Source: Oleispira sp036960605 (GTDB taxonomy: Bacteria > Pseudomonadota > Gammaproteobacteria > Pseudomonadales > Oceanobacteraceae). Taken from it: DNA of 64,000 nucleotides. Location: assembly GCA_036960605.1 (NCBI GenBank), contig JBALXI010000002.1, forward strand, positions 1-64,000. Reading direction: 5' to 3'. The translations under genes and the position numbers were made by a program. Shown here one piece after another: positions 17,436-26,639 of the stretch (positions are counted from its first letter, which is position 1; each line of letters starts with the position of its first letter). Below the pieces are notes generated by a model. That model had not been told where the DNA came from. It ran no database searches and was given only the letters and a program-made list of their open reading frames with translations.

Positions 17436-18149
17436 ATGAAAGCCCCTTTCCGTTTTAAGTTACCGACTTTTCCTTCTTTCAGCGCCCGTGTAGTGCATAA
17501 CTGGTTCAGTATCGCTCTGGTATTGCCTTTGTTCATTGTGGGCATGAGCACGTTCTTTATGAGCCATGAAAAAGCGCTGGGCCAATACGTTATCGCTTAT
17601 ACCGACGAAGCTGCAGAGATTAGAGATTTATTAACCACCGCTGACGGTCGTACTTTTTTAGCGACCAAAGCTGGAGCCTATCAAGCCGCTGATAATGTGT
17701 TCATACCGATTGAAGCGCTGAGCAGTGAAATTCGTGTTCTTGAGCAGCTTAACGACGGCCGAATTCTAGCGGCGGGTAAGCACGGGCTTTGGTTAAGTGA
17801 AACCGATGGGTTGTGGCAGCAGCGCTATAGTGGCGATGTTTATGGGGTTCAAATAGAAGCGCAGCTTTGGCATGTGATCACTAAAAGACAAGGTGTGCTG
17901 ATGAGTCGTGATCAAGGGTTAAGCTGGCAGAAAGATCCCCAGATAGATCAGTTGCTAAGTTCTTTGCAGGGGAAGCGTCCGCTAATGCTGGGTGATTTCA
18001 TGAAAGACCTGCATACCGGGGAAGCTTTGCTGGGTAGAGAATATGAATGGATCTGGGCTGATATTTTAGCTTTCGTGCTTGTCTTGCTGTCGCTTACTGG
18101 TGTGTATATGTGGTGGAAGTCGCAAAAGCGTAAGCAGGCACTTTTATGA
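17436..18149 (+). CDS. PepSY-associated membrane-helix protein with sensor-like insert
   Basis: A 237-residue protein bounded by PepSY-TM-type helices: HNWFSIALVLPLFIVGMSTFF (~21-41), and LHTGEALLG followed by WADILAFVLVLLSLTGVYMWW (~198-228). Between them lies a periplasmic ~150-residue region with propeller-like blades (TTADGRTFLATKAGAYQA, LNDGRILAAGKHGLWLSETDGLW, GVLMSRDQGLSWQKDP). PepSY-helix proteins commonly serve ferric-siderophore reduction or heme electron transfer. It overlaps the following flavin/2Fe-2S reductase by 4 bp, making a reductase pair likely. Confidence 0.75.
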   Translation: MKAPFRFKLPTFPSFSARVVHNWFSIALVLPLFIVGMSTFFMSHEKALGQYVIAYTDEAAEIRDLLTTADGRTFLATKAGAYQAADNVFIPIEALSSEIRVLEQLNDGRILAAGKHGLWLSETDGLWQQRYSGDVYGVQIEAQLWHVITKRQGVLMSRDQGLSWQKDPQIDQLLSSLQGKRPLMLGDFMKDLHTGEALLGREYEWIWADILAFVLVLLSLTGVYMWWKSQKRKQALL

Positions 18150-19402
18150 TCGCGCAATTCGACATGGCTCAACTTATTGTGGCCGTGCTGTTGATCATCT
18201 TTGCTTTGGGTGGCAGTGCCATTGTATTTTGCTTACTCAATATTTTTTGGCGAAGCTTCTTTTCTTCAAGTCGAAAACGTCAAGATGATGAGTCTCAACT
18301 TTCAACGTTACTCTCAACTTCACTCTCAGAAGAAGCAATCATACTGAACGTGATTGCTCGACATGAGATGTCCCCTAGGCATTTTAGTGTGCGTTTGCAG
18401 GCAACGAAGGGTGATGTTTTAACGGATTATTCACCAGGGCAGTATTTGTCGTTGATGATACCTAATGAATCAGACACTGATACGACTTCTAGTGTTTTAT
18501 TAAAGCGTTGTTATTCTTTGGCTTCATGGCAGCAAGATACGAATTTTTATGAACTGGGTATTCAGCGAGAAGTTGAGGGTAAAGTATCTACCTGGCTGCA
18601 CGACAATTTACAGGTAGGCTCGGTGATTAATACGCTGCCGCCAAAAGGTAACTTTGTTATTAATACCCAGCAAACAGATCATGCGGTGCTTATTGCGGGC
18701 GGTATTGGAATCACGCCATTACGTGCGATGGTGCATCAGTTTATCGAGCAGCATGGCGACAATCAATTTAGTGATCATCAATTTACTGAGAAGAAAAGCA
18801 TGAGTTTGTTTTATAGTGCTAAGTCGATTGCTGAGATGTGTTATGTCGATGAATTTATTCAGCTTGCCGATGAGTTTTCAAACTTTACATTTCATCCGTT
18901 TTTTACCCAAGGTTTGAAAAATATTCAGCCTTCTTCGCAATCTAATAGGCAGTTTACGGCTGGCCGTTTGAGCGTAGAGGCCTTAACCCAAAAGCGTGCT
19001 CTTCGTTTAGATGGTATTAAAAGTGATTATTACCTTTGTGGTCCGAATGCCATGATGGATGAATTGAAAGCGGATTTAACGCAACAGGGTATTGCACCGG
19101 AATTCATTCATTTTGAACGTTTTGGTATCGAGGCTGCATTACCCACTGGGCAAGAATACTCAGTAAACTTTAGCAGTAATAAAAGCATTGTTTTTAATAA
19201 GCAGCGCACGTTACTCGATGCTATGGAATCACAAGGGATAGATATTGAAAGTGAATGCCGTAGTGGTGAGTGTGGCCAGTGTAAGGTGAATTTATTGGCG
19301 GGGAAGGTTAAGCCGTTAATTAACATTGAATTAGATTTGAAAGCAGGGGAGATATTACCTTGCTGCAGTATTCCAGAAAGTGACTTGCTGATAGAACTTT
19401 AA
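18146..19402 (+). CDS. Membrane-anchored flavin reductase with C-terminal 2Fe-2S ferredoxin domain
   Basis: A 418-residue electron-transfer protein. In order there is an N-terminal membrane helix (~8-34), an FAD-binding barrel (FSVRLQATKGDVLTDYSPGQYLSL, KRCYSLAS), an NAD(P)-binding domain (VLIAGGIGITPLRAM, YYLCGPNAMMDEL) and a plant-type ferredoxin domain (~330-418). The ferredoxin carries CRSGECGQC and a final LPCC, giving the four cluster cysteines. It probably moves electrons from NAD(P)H to the partner PepSY-helix protein for iron release. The 4-bp overlap with that gene and the nearby Fur-boxed receptor support this, but the acceptor is inferred. Confidence 0.88.
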   Translation: MIAQFDMAQLIVAVLLIIFALGGSAIVFCLLNIFWRSFFSSSRKRQDDESQLSTLLSTSLSEEAIILNVIARHEMSPRHFSVRLQATKGDVLTDYSPGQYLSLMIPNESDTDTTSSVLLKRCYSLASWQQDTNFYELGIQREVEGKVSTWLHDNLQVGSVINTLPPKGNFVINTQQTDHAVLIAGGIGITPLRAMVHQFIEQHGDNQFSDHQFTEKKSMSLFYSAKSIAEMCYVDEFIQLADEFSNFTFHPFFTQGLKNIQPSSQSNRQFTAGRLSVEALTQKRALRLDGIKSDYYLCGPNAMMDELKADLTQQGIAPEFIHFERFGIEAALPTGQEYSVNFSSNKSIVFNKQRTLLDAMESQGIDIESECRSGECGQCKVNLLAGKVKPLINIELDLKAGEILPCCSIPESDLLIEL

Positions 19403-19422
19403 TTATGGAAAAGAGGTTATCA

Positions 19423-19938
19423 ATGCTTAAATTTGAACGCTGCAGTGTCAAATCGTGTGTAGACGAGCTGATCGCATTGGGTAAAAAAAATGAGCGGATG
19501 TGGAATCTATTTAATTGGTTGGCTAATAATGATGAGTTGCAACATGGCACTCAGGCAGAAATTATTAAGCTGTATGTGGAGGGTGAACTAGCGGGTTATA
19601 GCTTGCTTGAAAGCTACCAAGACCGAACAGATAAAATAACATTGCACGAAGGCATTACGTATCAGGACTTGGGTATAGTGCACTTTAGAACGCTGGATAA
19701 ATATCGTAACCAGGGTTATGCCACACAGCTGGCGAATGCGATGTATAACGATATTGTAAAACCCCTATTAGCGGCTCACAGTGATGTGCATGCTTATGTG
19801 GCGGCGACGGGTCGTGCTGCTCCATTGATGGCGCGCACTGAAATCCCTGCTTCAAATCTGATTCAAGAATTCTATTCGGAGGTTTCGTTTGGGGTGAAGG
19901 TTGCGGGTTATTTACAAGCTCAGAAAGTTATTTGTTGA
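19423..19938 (+). CDS. GNAT-like acyltransferase-fold protein
   Basis: A 171-residue protein. The segment QDLGIVHFRTLDKYRNQGYATQLANAMYNDIVKPLL has the GNAT beta-4 strand and a Q/RxxGxA acetyl-CoA loop (RNQGYA), so the acyl-CoA N-acyltransferase fold is likely. The C-terminal region is poorly conserved. AAGAGG at 19411-19416 is correctly spaced for ATG 19423, preferred over ATG 19405. It follows the reductase within 21 bp and may be co-transcribed. In siderophore loci GNATs can modify the chelator, but that is speculation here. Confidence 0.7.
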   Translation: MLKFERCSVKSCVDELIALGKKNERMWNLFNWLANNDELQHGTQAEIIKLYVEGELAGYSLLESYQDRTDKITLHEGITYQDLGIVHFRTLDKYRNQGYATQLANAMYNDIVKPLLAAHSDVHAYVAATGRAAPLMARTEIPASNLIQEFYSEVSFGVKVAGYLQAQKVIC

Positions 19939-19974
19939 TGAGGTGAGCGACTAAGAATACGTCACTTGAGAATA

Positions 19975-20015
19975 CGTCACTTAAGAAATAATAGTTCTTA
20001 AGTGACGACTTTATT
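19975..20015 (+). terminator. Strong hairpin terminator between convergent genes
   Basis: CGTCACTTAAGAA (19975-19987) pairs perfectly with TTCTTAAGTGACG (19995-20007) around a 7-nt loop, followed by a short T-rich tract. It serves the GNAT-like gene and possibly the convergent receptor. A partial second copy of AATACGTCACTT lies immediately upstream. Confidence 0.7.
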
Positions 20016-20036
20016 GTCTAGTGCCTACGATAACTT

Positions 20037-22214
20037 CTAGAAAGTATGGTTCAGCTTTAGGTAGATAGAGCGATAGGTAGGCTCTTCTGTTGTGGTGTAA
20101 GAGTCTAGCGCATTAGAGGCATCAAAGAACTTATCTTCACGCTTTGCCGTCTTTGCGAACAGGTTAAGAGCCGTCAAATTGATGGACGTATTCTTAGTGA
20201 TTTCGCTGCGAATGCTTAAATCTACGCGACTGTTAGAGTCTACGATATTTTTCTCAAACGTTCCGTCTGTCAATTCTTGTGTTTGGTCATAACCACTTGC
20301 GTAGTTAATACTTAGCCCGATGGTTGAGTTAAAGGTTGCGAGTGTCCAATCGAACCCTAAGTTTCCTAAATGATCAGGTTGATCTAGAAAGCGTCTCTTT
20401 TCCCCAGTGCTGGTGATGTTGACTTCGGTTTCAACGGTTGTGGCATTGAACCACCCCGTCACGTTATTTAAACCCAGGCGATTCAGCGGTAAGCGAAGTT
20501 CGACTTCTGCACCCTGCATAGTACCGTCGCCAGTATTTTCAGGCGTTGCGATATAGCGGCCATCAACGTTGGTATTAATCGTTTCTAACTTGTCTTTAAA
20601 GCGACGGTCAAATACAGAAAGACTGACTAATCCATTGTTATCGTAAAAGTAATGTTCGAACGCTAAATCAACGCCTAAAATACTTTCAGGTGTGGCATTT
20701 GGGTTACCTGCAGAATCAGGATCGTTGAAGGTACCATCATTTTCAGTAATGGTTGGCGACAACTTTCTTAGGTCAGGTCGACGTAAGGTTTTTGCAACAC
20801 CTAAGCGTACATAAGAGCTGTCATCAATGGCTTGTTTTAGATTGAATGACGGTAAGAAATTCGTGCTGCGCTTGGTTGTAGAATCGTTAGCGAAATCAAC
20901 TGTTTCGGTTTTTGAATCTTCTGCGCGTAAGCCAAACGTTGTACTATTACCTTCAAATAGTGAAAACGAATCTTGTACGTATAAGTGATTAATAGATTCT
21001 GTTATTTCATAAATGCTATCGGCTTTAGGATCTTTTTTCTCGCCATTTTTTACTTCGCTGTTATTTTCTTTTCGCTCTTCTTGCGATAAACCTAAGCCGT
21101 ATTCTAAGGCATGCTGGCCGACGAGGTGTGTGGTTTTTAAGCCTACTTTAATAAGATTCAAATCAACGCTTTGTTCACGTTGTCGTGTACCGGTAAGTAC
21201 ATTTTGATCATCGAAGTTATCTTGGTCACGAGTAGTATCTTCGTAGCCATCTTGCCAATCGATAGAACTGGTTAATGCGATGTTATCTGAGATCTGAGTA
21301 TTTAACTCGGTATAGAGCCCCGTATTTTGACGTGTGCGTTTACGGAATTCATTCGACTGTTCTTTAATCGTGGCTTGGTCGTCGTTCAACTTTCTTTTAA
21401 CATCATCTCTGAATTCAATCGTTTGTAAAAAGGTCGGTTCAATCGACAGTGAGTTCGAATTGTTAAGAGTAATGTCGACAGTCGGAATTAAATTGATTTG
21501 TTCATAGCGACGTTCGTTGGTTTTTATTTCTCCGCCATCGGCTTCACCGTCGGCTTTAAATTCGAGTTCATCTTTACTTTCGTTACGGCGCTGCTGTTGA
21601 ATGCCACCGGCTAACGTTACGGCAACAGTGTCATTGCCTGTGCTGTATTGAAACGTTGCGTCGCCGACTTTGCCGTTGTCTTGCAAAGAACCAAAGCCAA
21701 TGCCAACTTGGTTGGGTAGATATTCGCTACCTTGCTTCAACACAATGTTCACGGTGCCGGCAGCGCCTTGACCGTCGTTGCTCGCTAAAGGTGTATGCGT
21801 GATTTCGATGCGTTCAACCATAGAGCTTGGAATACGGTCGACCTGAACAGAGCGCGATGAACTGCTGTCGATGATGCGGCGGCCATTAATGGTTACTTGA
21901 GTATATTCAGCACCCAATCCACGCAGTTGTATTTCACGAGCACGGTTAGCGCCATCAAAGTGAACGCCCGAAACTCGACGTAGTGCATCGCCTAAAGGCT
22001 GATCACCAAATTGATTAAGCTGCTCAGCCATAATAATGGTTTGCCCGTTTAACGCATTTTGTTTGGCTAGGTGAGCCAGTTGCGCTGAGTCATCAATGGC
22101 CGAGGCGGTGACGGTAACCACATCAAGTTCATTTATTTCTTCAGCTAAAGATACGTTAGAAAGTAGTATTCCTGACAATGAGAGGATAATACCGATAGGG
22201 TGTTTATTGAGCAT
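20037..22214 (-). CDS. TonB-dependent outer-membrane receptor (catecholate/colicin-like)
   Basis: A ~725-residue receptor. There is a signal peptide (LNKHPIGIILSLSGILLSNVSLAEE), a TonB-box-like LDVVTVTAS, a plug with LGDALRRVSGVHFDGANRAREIQLRGLG, VTINGRR and DRIPSSMVERIEIT, then GAAGTVNIVLK leading into the barrel. It ends KLNHTF with a terminal Phe. AAAGG sits before ATG 22214, preferred over an in-frame ATG at 22262. A Fur-like box lies 54-73 bp upstream. It converges on the flavin-reductase cluster, consistent with one iron-acquisition locus. The ligand is unknown. Confidence 0.92.
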   Translation of the reverse strand: MLNKHPIGIILSLSGILLSNVSLAEEINELDVVTVTASAIDDSAQLAHLAKQNALNGQTIIMAEQLNQFGDQPLGDALRRVSGVHFDGANRAREIQLRGLGAEYTQVTINGRRIIDSSSSRSVQVDRIPSSMVERIEITHTPLASNDGQGAAGTVNIVLKQGSEYLPNQVGIGFGSLQDNGKVGDATFQYSTGNDTVAVTLAGGIQQQRRNESKDELEFKADGEADGGEIKTNERRYEQINLIPTVDITLNNSNSLSIEPTFLQTIEFRDDVKRKLNDDQATIKEQSNEFRKRTRQNTGLYTELNTQISDNIALTSSIDWQDGYEDTTRDQDNFDDQNVLTGTRQREQSVDLNLIKVGLKTTHLVGQHALEYGLGLSQEERKENNSEVKNGEKKDPKADSIYEITESINHLYVQDSFSLFEGNSTTFGLRAEDSKTETVDFANDSTTKRSTNFLPSFNLKQAIDDSSYVRLGVAKTLRRPDLRKLSPTITENDGTFNDPDSAGNPNATPESILGVDLAFEHYFYDNNGLVSLSVFDRRFKDKLETINTNVDGRYIATPENTGDGTMQGAEVELRLPLNRLGLNNVTGWFNATTVETEVNITSTGEKRRFLDQPDHLGNLGFDWTLATFNSTIGLSINYASGYDQTQELTDGTFEKNIVDSNSRVDLSIRSEITKNTSINLTALNLFAKTAKREDKFFDASNALDSYTTTEEPTYRSIYLKLNHTF

Positions 22215-22267
22215 TGGGCTGCCTTTCTGAGCTTTTATCATGAGATAACGGCAATATAACAAATGCT

Positions 22268-22287
22268 AATGGGAATTACTATCATTC
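22268..22287 (-). promoter_or_regulatory. Fur-box-like operator for the second TonB receptor
   Basis: Toward the receptor the site reads GAATGATAGTAATTCCCATT, close to the inverted GATAAT/ATTATC pattern of Fur. It is positioned at promoter distance. Confidence 0.6.
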
Positions 22288-22397
22288 GTATTGATGTATG
22301 GAGGAGTGGTAGATTTTTTTGATGTCTGTATCAGAGACAGCGTAGTTGCATGAACTACGCTTATATTTTCTACACAAAATTCTGGAGAGCATTACTT

Positions 22398-23228
22398 ATG
22401 TCCTATGATAAAACCGTATCAGACCATTATCTGCATGGTAATTTGATTAACGCGATTGAAGCTGCTCTTCCCTCCCTTGGTAAAACAACCAGCACGGTCA
22501 CGATTGAAGATCTTGCACCTGTCGATGAGTTTCATGTCGGTGGGCGACTGGCAACGGATAATCTAATTGAACAGCTCAACTTTTCAGCAGCGCATCATGT
22601 ATTAGATGTGGGCTGTGGTTTAGGAGGTGCATCACGATACGTGGCTACTAAATGTAACAGTCGAGTAACAGGTATTGATTTAACGCCTGAGTATATTGAA
22701 ACCGGCAAGACATTATGTAGTTGGCTAAACCTTGAGGGCAAAGTAACTCTTGAACAAGGCAGTGCGTTGTCTATGCCGTTTGAAGATAATGCCTTTGATG
22801 GTGGTTATATACTGCATGTAGGCATGAATATTGAGGATAAGTTAGCGTTGTTTTCAGAGGTTTACAGGGTATTAAAACCGGGGGCCTACTTTGGTATTTA
22901 TGACATCATGCGTCAGCAAGAGGGTGAGGTTGTTTATCCTACTCCGTGGGCAACCGATAGCAGCACCAGTAAGCTGGCGACACCCGAGCAATATGCCCAA
23001 GCGTTAACAGAGGCGGGGTTTGAGGTATCTAAAGAGAATATTCGTCGTGACTTTGCTCTAGATTTTTTTAAGCAGCTGCGGGCTAAAATAGAGGCTAATG
23101 GAGGCCCTCCGCCACTAGGACTTCATGTTTTGATGCAGGGCAGTACGGCGGATAAAGTAAAGAATATGGTGGCTAATATCGCCAATGGTTTAATTGCGCC
23201 GGTTGAAATTATTGCTCAAAAACGTTGA
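22398..23228 (+). CDS. SAM-dependent methyltransferase (class I)
   Basis: A 276-residue class I methyltransferase: motif I VLDVGCGLGGASRYVA (~68-83), acidic end of strand 2 GIDLTPEYIETG, motif IV region NAFDGGYILHVGMNIEDK and motif VI VYRVLKPGAYFGIYDI. The layout resembles small-molecule methyltransferases such as those for glycine/sarcosine or quinone precursors. The substrate is not determined. GGAGAG at 22384-22389 selects ATG 22398 over the in-frame ATG at 22350. It is divergent from the receptor. Confidence 0.88.
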   Translation: MSYDKTVSDHYLHGNLINAIEAALPSLGKTTSTVTIEDLAPVDEFHVGGRLATDNLIEQLNFSAAHHVLDVGCGLGGASRYVATKCNSRVTGIDLTPEYIETGKTLCSWLNLEGKVTLEQGSALSMPFEDNAFDGGYILHVGMNIEDKLALFSEVYRVLKPGAYFGIYDIMRQQEGEVVYPTPWATDSSTSKLATPEQYAQALTEAGFEVSKENIRRDFALDFFKQLRAKIEANGGPPPLGLHVLMQGSTADKVKNMVANIANGLIAPVEIIAQKR

Positions 23229-23270
23229 GTGATTGCGCCTTCAGTGTGAAGGCGACAATCCCCATTATTG

Positions 23271-24347
23271 TTATTGGCAGAACTCATCGACTTGGCTATC
23301 GCAGTCGTTATCTAGGCCATCGCAGGACTCTGGTGCGTCAGGGTAAATACTATTGTTAGTATCATCACAATCTGCTGGATATAGGACATAGATGCAACTA
23401 GGGCATACAAGTGATCCATCAGGCTGATCACATGAGAGTACCGAATACATATTGTTCTCTCCGAAGCCATCGCCATCCGCATCGGTATACCATGTTTGTC
23501 CGCTGCTAGGGCTTGCTTCATCGATTTGGCCATCACAGTTGTTATCAATGCCATCACAGAGTTCGAATGCCCCTGGGGAGATATTCGGATCAGAATCATC
23601 ACAATCATCTGCGTTTAGTACATAGCTTAGAGGCGGGCTACAACTATTGATCGTCGTAGAAAAATCCCCAAAATTATCGCCATCACTATCTAAATACCAA
23701 GTTAGAGATCCCGTGGTACCTTCGTCGACTTGGCTATCACAGTTATTATCAATTGAGTCACACACTTCTTCTGCAAGAGGATTAATGCCGGCATTGGTAT
23801 CGTTGCAATCGACCTCGGTGTCGCAACCAGATTGTGCAAAGTATCCATCCGCATCGTTGTCTGTGCAGGTGGTGCATTGTTCATCTACTTGGCCATTGCA
23901 ATTGTTATCGAGACCATCGTCACAGGCCTCTGGAATATTGGGGTTTATGCTGGGGTTGGAGTCATCACAATCTTCTGGTGGGCTAAAGTGATCACCATCA
24001 AGATCGCTGCAAAAGGCATAGGAACCGATGTCGGTGGTTTGTTTTTTGGTGATTACTATTTGGTTAATCGTGCCAACTATGCTGCCATCTTTTTTCACCA
24101 CCAGGTCATACGTGCCTTGTTGCATGTAACTGATCTTAAATTGGCCTAATACATTGGTACGTGCATCAAATGAGGTGCCGGGGGTGTAGATCAAGGCGTC
24201 ATGTAGTGGTTGCCCACAGAATGTAATGCTGCCTTGCACATCACCCGCTTCTCTTGGTAGGTCATATTCCGGCGCTGCTGAAAAAACACTGCCAGAGAGT
24301 AGGAGTAATAAAATAACGAGGGTTGATTGAAATGATTTTATAGGCAT
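23271..24347 (-). CDS. Secreted protein with MopE-like metal-binding repeats
   Basis: A ~358-residue secreted protein. There is a signal peptide (PIKSFQSTLVILLLLLSGSVFSA), then a carboxypeptidase-regulatory-like domain (VQGSITFCGQPLHDALIYTPG…GTYDLVVKKDG; ~35-105), then four repeats of the putative metal-binding type. Each pairs an aspartate-rich DxDxDGxG loop and DCDD with a CDGxDNNCDGxxDE block. MopE copper-binding and calcium thrombospondin-type-3-like proteins share this pattern. I use ATG 24347; the GTG at 24359 overlaps the GGAG ribosome site. The C-terminus ends right after the last repeat, with no sorting signal. Extracellular or envelope metal binding is inferred. Confidence 0.85.
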   Translation of the reverse strand: MPIKSFQSTLVILLLLLSGSVFSAAPEYDLPREAGDVQGSITFCGQPLHDALIYTPGTSFDARTNVLGQFKISYMQQGTYDLVVKKDGSIVGTINQIVITKKQTTDIGSYAFCSDLDGDHFSPPEDCDDSNPSINPNIPEACDDGLDNNCNGQVDEQCTTCTDNDADGYFAQSGCDTEVDCNDTNAGINPLAEEVCDSIDNNCDSQVDEGTTGSLTWYLDSDGDNFGDFSTTINSCSPPLSYVLNADDCDDSDPNISPGAFELCDGIDNNCDGQIDEASPSSGQTWYTDADGDGFGENNMYSVLSCDQPDGSLVCPSCIYVLYPADCDDTNNSIYPDAPESCDGLDNDCDSQVDEFCQ

Positions 24348-24612
24348 GATGTTTAGCACTCCAAGGTGCAGTTAATCGGCTATTGAAGTCGGGGGAGGTT
24401 TCTAAAAAGGTAAAGTAAATTATAGGCTCAATGGCGTTGTTAGAATTAGATCATTTAGGCGTTAAAACGAAGCTGATAAATTAATGGCTTCTATTAACGT
24501 TGATAAGGGGTATCTAAATTATTTTTTAAGTTAAGCCCTCACCTCCTTCCCATTACGCGTTAAAATGCGGGCATGAAGTTTAGCGTTGCTAGAAATAGGG
24601 CAGGTAGAAAAG

Positions 24613-26070
24613 TTGAAAACAGAAGAAAGCAACTGGATTGTTTGCTCGGGATGCCAGGGGCGCGGCAAAAAAAGTAAGGGACTGCGCAAAAAAGTAAAAC
24701 TCCGTTATCAAAGAGAGCTGGAAGCCTTTGAAAAAACAAATGGCGAAGGCCCTGTGCCTGTTCGTCCTCGGGGGCATCTTGATATCTGTGTGATGTGTAA
24801 AGGCTCTGGGCTGGTGACGTCTGCTAGCCAACCTCTGCCGGATGTTGAACGTTATCCACACGTTGCGATTATTGGTGGTGGCATTGGCGGCGTGGCGCTT
24901 GCGGTAGCGTGTTTACATCGTAGTATTCCTTTTACACTTTATGAACGCGATAGCGGGTTTGAGGCACGATCTCAGGGTTATGGACTCACGTTGCAACAAG
25001 CGAGTCGAGCGATTGAGGGATTGGGGATTTTAGCGTTAGAAAAGGGCGTGGTTTCAACTCGCCATGTGGTTCATACCACGGATGGAAAAGAGATTGGCGA
25101 ATGGGGCGTGAGGAAATTAGGGCCGTTAGAGCCAAAAGGATTGCCGAAACGGACGAATGTACATATCGCTCGGCAGTCATTGCGCTTAGCGCTGCTTGAA
25201 CAATTAGGCGGGCATGATAGCGTGCAGTGGAATCACACGTTGGTGGATCTGAAAGAAGATACTGTCAACGGCAATGAAAATGAAAGTAAGGGCGTCGAGC
25301 TGAGTTTTCTTGTGGGGACTGAATTGAAAACGGTTCATGCCGATCTTGTTGTGGGGGCGGATGGCATTCGCAGTTCGGTGCGCAAATTATTGCTGGGTGA
25401 TGACGTTTCTCCCTTACGTTATTTAGGCTGTATCGTGATTTTGGGTATTTGTCCTTTGTCGGCACTCGATGATCAAAGCAGTGCTTTGTTGGATTCGGCG
25501 ACTGTATTTCAAACGGCCAATGGTACCGAGCGGATGTACATGATGCCTTACGACTCTGAGTCGGTGATGTGGCAGCTTAGCTTTCCGATGTCGGAAGGAG
25601 AGGCGAAGATTTTAAGTGCGCAAGGACCTGAGGCACTTAAGGAAGAAGCGATTCGTCGGTGTCAGTGGCACGACCCTATTCCGCAAATTTTAACGGCAAC
25701 ACTGTCGGCTCAGGTTTCAGGTTATCCGGTATATGATCGAGCGTTACTCGAAGCAGAGTTATTAGAGAAAGCAGCGCAGGTGACCTTGATCGGCGATGCG
25801 GCTCATCCGATGAGTCCGTTCAAAGGTCAGGGTGCGAATCAGGCATTATTGGATGCGCTGGCATTGGCCAGAAAAATCACAAAAGAATGTCGACCTTTAT
25901 CTCAATGGCGGGAAGCCGGCGTGAGGCAGAGTGTGTTAGCCGAGTTTGAAGCAGAGATGTTGGAGCGCAGTGCGGTGAAAGTAAAAGATTCAGCGGATGC
26001 TGCCGAGTTTTTGCATACGGATGTTGCACTGCATGAGAGTGATGGACCACGAGGCCGAGATCGAAAATGA
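24613..26070 (+). CDS. Class A flavin monooxygenase with N-terminal CxxCxGxG zinc-finger-like region
   Basis: A ~485-residue FAD monooxygenase. The Rossmann motif AIIGGGIGGVALAVA (~85-99), DLVVGADGIRSSVRKLL and VTLIGDAAHPMSPFKGQGANQALLDAL define the p-hydroxybenzoate-hydroxylase-like class. Unusually, ~80 residues precede it, carrying two DnaJ-like motifs, CSGCQGRG (Cys11, Cys14) and CVMCKGSG (Cys59, Cys62), separated by a basic helix. They could bind one zinc ion. The start is non-ATG: TTG 24613 with AGG eight bases upstream is best, and TTG 24586 is possible. It overlaps the MOSC gene by 4 bp. The substrate is unknown. Confidence 0.85.
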   Translation: MKTEESNWIVCSGCQGRGKKSKGLRKKVKLRYQRELEAFEKTNGEGPVPVRPRGHLDICVMCKGSGLVTSASQPLPDVERYPHVAIIGGGIGGVALAVACLHRSIPFTLYERDSGFEARSQGYGLTLQQASRAIEGLGILALEKGVVSTRHVVHTTDGKEIGEWGVRKLGPLEPKGLPKRTNVHIARQSLRLALLEQLGGHDSVQWNHTLVDLKEDTVNGNENESKGVELSFLVGTELKTVHADLVVGADGIRSSVRKLLLGDDVSPLRYLGCIVILGICPLSALDDQSSALLDSATVFQTANGTERMYMMPYDSESVMWQLSFPMSEGEAKILSAQGPEALKEEAIRRCQWHDPIPQILTATLSAQVSGYPVYDRALLEAELLEKAAQVTLIGDAAHPMSPFKGQGANQALLDALALARKITKECRPLSQWREAGVRQSVLAEFEAEMLERSAVKVKDSADAAEFLHTDVALHESDGPRGRDRK

Positions 26071-26639
26071 TAAATGCAAAAGTCATCGCTGTGAGTAAAA
26101 GTAAGGTCCACGGTTTTAGTAAAGCCGTTGAAGAGTCGATAACACTTATTGAAGATTATGGGGTTGAAGGCGATGCGCATGCGGGCAAGAAAATACAGCA
26201 TGTTTTTTTGGCGAAGGAAGATCCGGAAAGAAAAAATATTCGACAGGTGCACTTAATCGCCTCTGAACTTTTTTCTGATCTTTCATCTGGCCTTTCTTCA
26301 AATAAGGGTGATAACGGTTTTAGTATTAGCGCAGGTCAGCTAGGTGAAAACATCACGACTCAGGGCATTGATTTACTTTCGTTGTTTACCGGAACGCGTT
26401 TGCATATTGGCAAGGATGCGATTGTCGAACTGACCGCGCTGCGTCATCCCTGTATTCAAATTGAAGAGTTTCAGAAAGGATTGCTGAAACGGGTTGTTCA
26501 TAAGGATAGTGATGGCAAAATTGTTCGTAAAGTCGGAGTGATGGGCATTGTGCTGGCGGGTGGTGTTGTGAATCCTAATGATGACATCATTATCGAAATT
26601 CCAAATGAGCCGCATCAGAAGTTAGAATATATCTGGTGA
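26067..26639 (+). CDS. MOSC-domain protein
   Basis: A 190-residue stand-alone MOSC protein. Landmarks are VEGDAHAGKKIQH, HLIASELF, LGENITTQGIDL and the strand with the conserved cysteine, LTALRHPCIQIEEF (Cys near residue 130), followed by VMGIVLAGGVV. MOSC domains bind molybdenum cofactor or transfer sulfur from a cysteine persulfide. The 4-bp overlap with the flavin monooxygenase suggests joint expression, perhaps in detoxifying hydroxylated or N-oxidised compounds, which is inference. Confidence 0.9.
   Translation: MINAKVIAVSKSKVHGFSKAVEESITLIEDYGVEGDAHAGKKIQHVFLAKEDPERKNIRQVHLIASELFSDLSSGLSSNKGDNGFSISAGQLGENITTQGIDLLSLFTGTRLHIGKDAIVELTALRHPCIQIEEFQKGLLKRVVHKDSDGKIVRKVGVMGIVLAGGVVNPNDDIIIEIPNEPHQKLEYIW

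Noticed and set aside
23832..24149. A plus-strand open frame antisense to the MopE-like gene
   Set aside because: It arises from the biased, repetitive codons of the MopE-like repeats and has no ribosome site or domain.
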